From: JAAYLC01 sp964636665
GTDB taxonomy: Bacteria > Bacteroidota > Bacteroidia > Flavobacteriales > Flavobacteriaceae
Direction of reading: 5' to 3'
NCBI GenBank assembly: GCA_964636665.1
Contig: CAZWVT010000005.1
Span: 1-64,000, forward strand
DNA: 64,000 bases
In this document: in pieces, positions 61,325 to 64,000 of the stretch
Numbering within the stretch: the first letter of the stretch is position 1
How the letters are laid out: each line of letters starts with the position of its first letter
The notes under the pieces: model-generated
What the model was told of the DNA's origin: nothing
What the model saw: only the letters and a program-made list of their open reading frames with translations
Databases searched by the model: none
Program-made: the position numbers and the translations under genes

Positions 61325-63955
61325 ATGTCATTAGATACCAAATATCGCGCCATAGAAATTGAAAGCAAATGGTATGATTACTGGATAAAAAACAATTATT
61401 TTCATTCAGAAGTCGATCACCGAACGCCCTATACCATTGTAATCCCGCCTCCAAATGTAACAGGCGTATTGCACATGGGACACATGCTGAACAATACGCT
61501 TCAGGATGTGCTTATTCGGCGTGCGCGATTGAAAGGATACAATGCTTGTTGGGTTCCGGGAACGGATCACGCCTCTATTGCTACCGAAGCAAAAGTGGTT
61601 GCAAAATTAAAATCAGAAGGCATTGATAAATCTTCGCTGACACGAGAAGATTTTTTGGAACATGCTTGGGATTGGACGCATACACACGGCGGAATTATTT
61701 TGGAGCAACTCAAAAAGTTAGGTGCTTCATGCGATTGGGAACGTACAAAATTTACCATGGATGAAAACATGTCTGCATCTGTGATTCAAGTTTTTGTAGA
61801 TTTATATCAAAAAGGGAAAATTTATCGCGGATATCGAATGGTTCATTGGGATCCGGAAGCCAAAACAACCTTGTCTGACGAAGAAGTTCTGTATGAAGAG
61901 GAACAAGGAAGTCTTTATTATCTGAAATATAAAATTGAAGATTCAGATGAAGAATTGACCATTGCCACCACCCGTCCGGAAACCATATTCGGTGACACTG
62001 CGGTCTGTGTAAATCCCGATGATGAGCGATTCGAACATTTAAAAGGAAAAAAAGCTATAGTTCCTATTGTCAACCGCGTAATTCCAATTGTTGAAGATTC
62101 GTATGTAGACTCCGAATTCGGTACGGGTTGCTTAAAAATAACACCTGCACACGATGAAAACGACAAGCTTATTGGCGAAAGACACGGTTTAGAAATTATC
62201 GATATTTTTAATGAAGACGGAAGTTTGAATCATCACGGACTTCATTATGAAGACAAAGACAGATTTGTCGTTCGGAAAGAAATTATAACCGAGTTAAAAA
62301 ATCTCGGTATAATCGAAAAAACTGAAAATCACATCCATAAAGTCGGAAAAAGCGAACGCACCGGAGCCGTTGTAGAGCCCCGATTAAGCCATCAGTGGTT
62401 TTTAAAAATGGAAGAATTGGCACAACCTGCTTTAGAAGCAGTTCTCAACAAAGATGTGCATTTAATCCCCGAGAAATTTATAAACACATATCGTCATTGG
62501 ATGGAAAATGTCCGCGACTGGAATATTTCTCGACAATTGTGGTGGGGACATCAAATTCCGGCTTATTATTACGGCGAAAGAAAAGAAGAATTTGTAGTTG
62601 CTTCTACAATTGAAGAAGCTGTAAAATTAGCGAGAGAGAAGACGGGCAATCCAAATTTGGATGAATCTCATCTCACCCAAGACCCGGATGTTCTCGATAC
62701 TTGGTTTTCGTCATGGTTATGGCCGATTACTGTTTTTAACGGTATTTTGGAACCTAACAATCCTGAAATCAATTATTATTATCCGACAAATGACTTGGTG
62801 ACTGCTCCTGAAATTTTATTTTTCTGGGTTGCACGTATGATTATTTCCGGGTATGAATACCGCAACGAAAAACCTTTTCAGAATGTTTATTTGACCGGAA
62901 TCGTTCGCGACAAAATGCGTCGTAAAATGAGCAAATCACTCGGAAATTCCCCGGATCCTATCGAACTTATGGAAAAATACGGTGCAGACGGAGTACGTGT
63001 GGGAATGCTTTTGAGTTCGCCTGCCGGAAACGATTTGATGTTTGACGAAGAACTGTGCAAACAAGGAAGCGGATTTGTAAATAAAATATGGAATGCATTT
63101 CGATTGGTAAAAGGCTGGGAAGTAGCTGATAAGGAATCAGCCCCCACAGATACGCTTACCATCGAATGGTACGAAAATCGCTTTCAACAAGTGCTATCAG
63201 AAATTGAAAATAGTTATAGCAAATATCGTATCAGTGATGCTTTAATGTCAACTTATAAGTTAATCTGGGATGATTTCTGTTCGTGGTTTTTGGAAATGAT
63301 TAAACCTGCTTACGGTGAACCGATTTCAAAAAAAACTTATTTAAAAGTCATCGAATTATTTGAAGCGAATTTGAAAATTTTGCATCCGTTCGTGCCCTTT
63401 GTAACTGAAGAAATTTGGCAACAAATCACACAACGCGATGTTTCGGAAGCACTTATTATTGCAACTTGGCCGGAAGCCAAATCTTATGACGAAAAGTTAA
63501 TCAAGGATTTTGAAACTGTTACTGAAGTTATATCAGGAATCCGCAACATTCGCAAAGACAAGAACATTTCTTTTAAAGATGCGCTTAAACTAAAAATCAT
63601 CAATAGGGAAAAGCTTTCTGAACAGTTTGATGGCATCATATCCAAATTAACCAATTTATCAGAGATTGTTTACGTTACTGAAAAACCTGAAGGAGCAATG
63701 ACTTTCCGCATTAAGAGCAATGAATATTTTATTCCGCTTACAGGTGCTGTCGATGTTGAAGAAGAACGTAAAAAATTATTGGAAGAATTAACTTATGCGG
63801 AAGGATTTCTAAAGAGTGTACAAAAGAAATTGAGTAACGAACGCTTTGTTTCCGGTGCTCCTGAAAAGGTTGTTGCTATGGAACGTCAGAAGGAAGCAGA
63901 TGCTTTGGCAAAAATTGAAACTTTAAAAGCGGGTCTAAAAACATTGCAACAATAA
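61325..63955 (+). CDS. valS: Valine--tRNA ligase
   Basis: This 876-residue class I aminoacyl-tRNA synthetase charges tRNA-Val. The HIGH-type motif PPNVTGVLHMGHML (H50-H53) and the KMSKS loop KMSKSLGNSPDP (near 534) are intact. The editing (CP1) domain includes TTRPETIFGDTAV (near 215), and the C-terminal coiled coil (about 815-876, LEELTYAEGFLKSVQKKL) is typical of ValS. The length matches bacterial ValS of this phylum. It is complete within the window. Confidence 0.97.
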   Translation: MSLDTKYRAIEIESKWYDYWIKNNYFHSEVDHRTPYTIVIPPPNVTGVLHMGHMLNNTLQDVLIRRARLKGYNACWVPGTDHASIATEAKVVAKLKSEGIDKSSLTREDFLEHAWDWTHTHGGIILEQLKKLGASCDWERTKFTMDENMSASVIQVFVDLYQKGKIYRGYRMVHWDPEAKTTLSDEEVLYEEEQGSLYYLKYKIEDSDEELTIATTRPETIFGDTAVCVNPDDERFEHLKGKKAIVPIVNRVIPIVEDSYVDSEFGTGCLKITPAHDENDKLIGERHGLEIIDIFNEDGSLNHHGLHYEDKDRFVVRKEIITELKNLGIIEKTENHIHKVGKSERTGAVVEPRLSHQWFLKMEELAQPALEAVLNKDVHLIPEKFINTYRHWMENVRDWNISRQLWWGHQIPAYYYGERKEEFVVASTIEEAVKLAREKTGNPNLDESHLTQDPDVLDTWFSSWLWPITVFNGILEPNNPEINYYYPTNDLVTAPEILFFWVARMIISGYEYRNEKPFQNVYLTGIVRDKMRRKMSKSLGNSPDPIELMEKYGADGVRVGMLLSSPAGNDLMFDEELCKQGSGFVNKIWNAFRLVKGWEVADKESAPTDTLTIEWYENRFQQVLSEIENSYSKYRISDALMSTYKLIWDDFCSWFLEMIKPAYGEPISKKTYLKVIELFEANLKILHPFVPFVTEEIWQQITQRDVSEALIIATWPEAKSYDEKLIKDFETVTEVISGIRNIRKDKNISFKDALKLKIINREKLSEQFDGIISKLTNLSEIVYVTEKPEGAMTFRIKSNEYFIPLTGAVDVEEERKKLLEELTYAEGFLKSVQKKLSNERFVSGAPEKVVAMERQKEADALAKIETLKAGLKTLQQ

Positions 63956-63975
63956 AAAATCTATTTACCTCAAAA

Positions 63976-64000
63976 AACGACAAAAATCCAGCTTGTCGTT
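63976..64000 (+). terminator. Probable terminator of valS (cut by the window end)
   Basis: AACGACAA (63976-63983) pairs with TTGTCGTT (63993-64000), 21 nt after the valS stop. The T-run expected next lies outside the window. Confidence 0.55.

Noticed and set aside
1..64000. tRNA, rRNA, riboswitch or prophage
   Set aside because: No cloverleaf, rRNA-like or phage structural sequence was recognised by eye; a tRNAscan-SE and Infernal run would settle it.

Overview
The window is low-GC, densely coded chromosome from a Gram-negative member of the Bacteroidota, most likely class Flavobacteriia. The evidence is the Bacteroidota-type promoter element TAnnTTTG (sometimes with TTTG about 20 nt upstream), the near absence of purine-rich ribosome binding sites, a TonB receptor with an N-terminal carboxypeptidase-regulatory-like domain, and families typical of the group: 2TM protein, DUF2797, DUF6029, DUF6122, Omp28, and a small protein with a PID-CTERM-like tail. 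Lipid A/Kdo and outer-membrane efflux genes confirm a Gram-negative envelope. There is no rRNA, tRNA, CRISPR array, prophage or intact insertion sequence. One 100-N assembly gap lies at 30746-30845 inside a gene.

Layout. 1-12.7 kb: end of an AsmA-like protein, DUF2797, a GH3-family protein, aconitase, a macro-domain hydrolase, a class V aminotransferase, a 2TM/folA/fructosamine-kinase operon and a SulP transporter. 12.8-18.1 kb: minus-strand membrane genes (cardiolipin synthase, HdeD, an orphan membrane protein, an alpha/beta hydrolase, a DoxD-DoxA protein). 18.2-23.5 kb: a secreted protein, a three-subunit acyl-CoA carboxylase operon and an NRDE/TANGO2 protein. 23.6-29.3 kb, plus strand: pruA, then a small Cys-rich membrane protein, glycosyltransferase and ECF sigma factor, then lipA-gap. 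29.3-34.1 kb: envelope thiol and sorting genes (single-Cys thioredoxin-like protein, PID-CTERM-like protein with several hairpins behind it, DUF6029, TlpA, divergent Omp28). 34.1-41.6 kb: enoyl-CoA hydratase, bile-acid-symporter-like transporter, manC, SprT-like, TonB receptor, DUF6122, SDR. 42-48.2 kb: a MarR-adaptor-RND-OMF efflux operon. 48.3-64 kb: cinA, FAH hydrolase, exonuclease, K+/H+ antiporter, fabD, galE with a DegT aminotransferase, waaA, an S24 regulator, murB, aminotransferase, DUF1573 and valS.

Most genes are metabolic or envelope housekeeping functions. Coherent units are the biotin carboxylase operon, the efflux operon with a candidate operator in its promoter, and the Omp28/TlpA/DUF6029 locus. 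Several convergent gene pairs share or abut their stop codons, whereas others are separated by strong bidirectional hairpins. The least explained signals are the PID-CTERM-like gene with its hairpin series, the Omp28/TlpA/DUF6029 locus, a structured leader before an orphan membrane protein, a 63-residue Cys-tailed protein with its own terminator, and a transposase relic.
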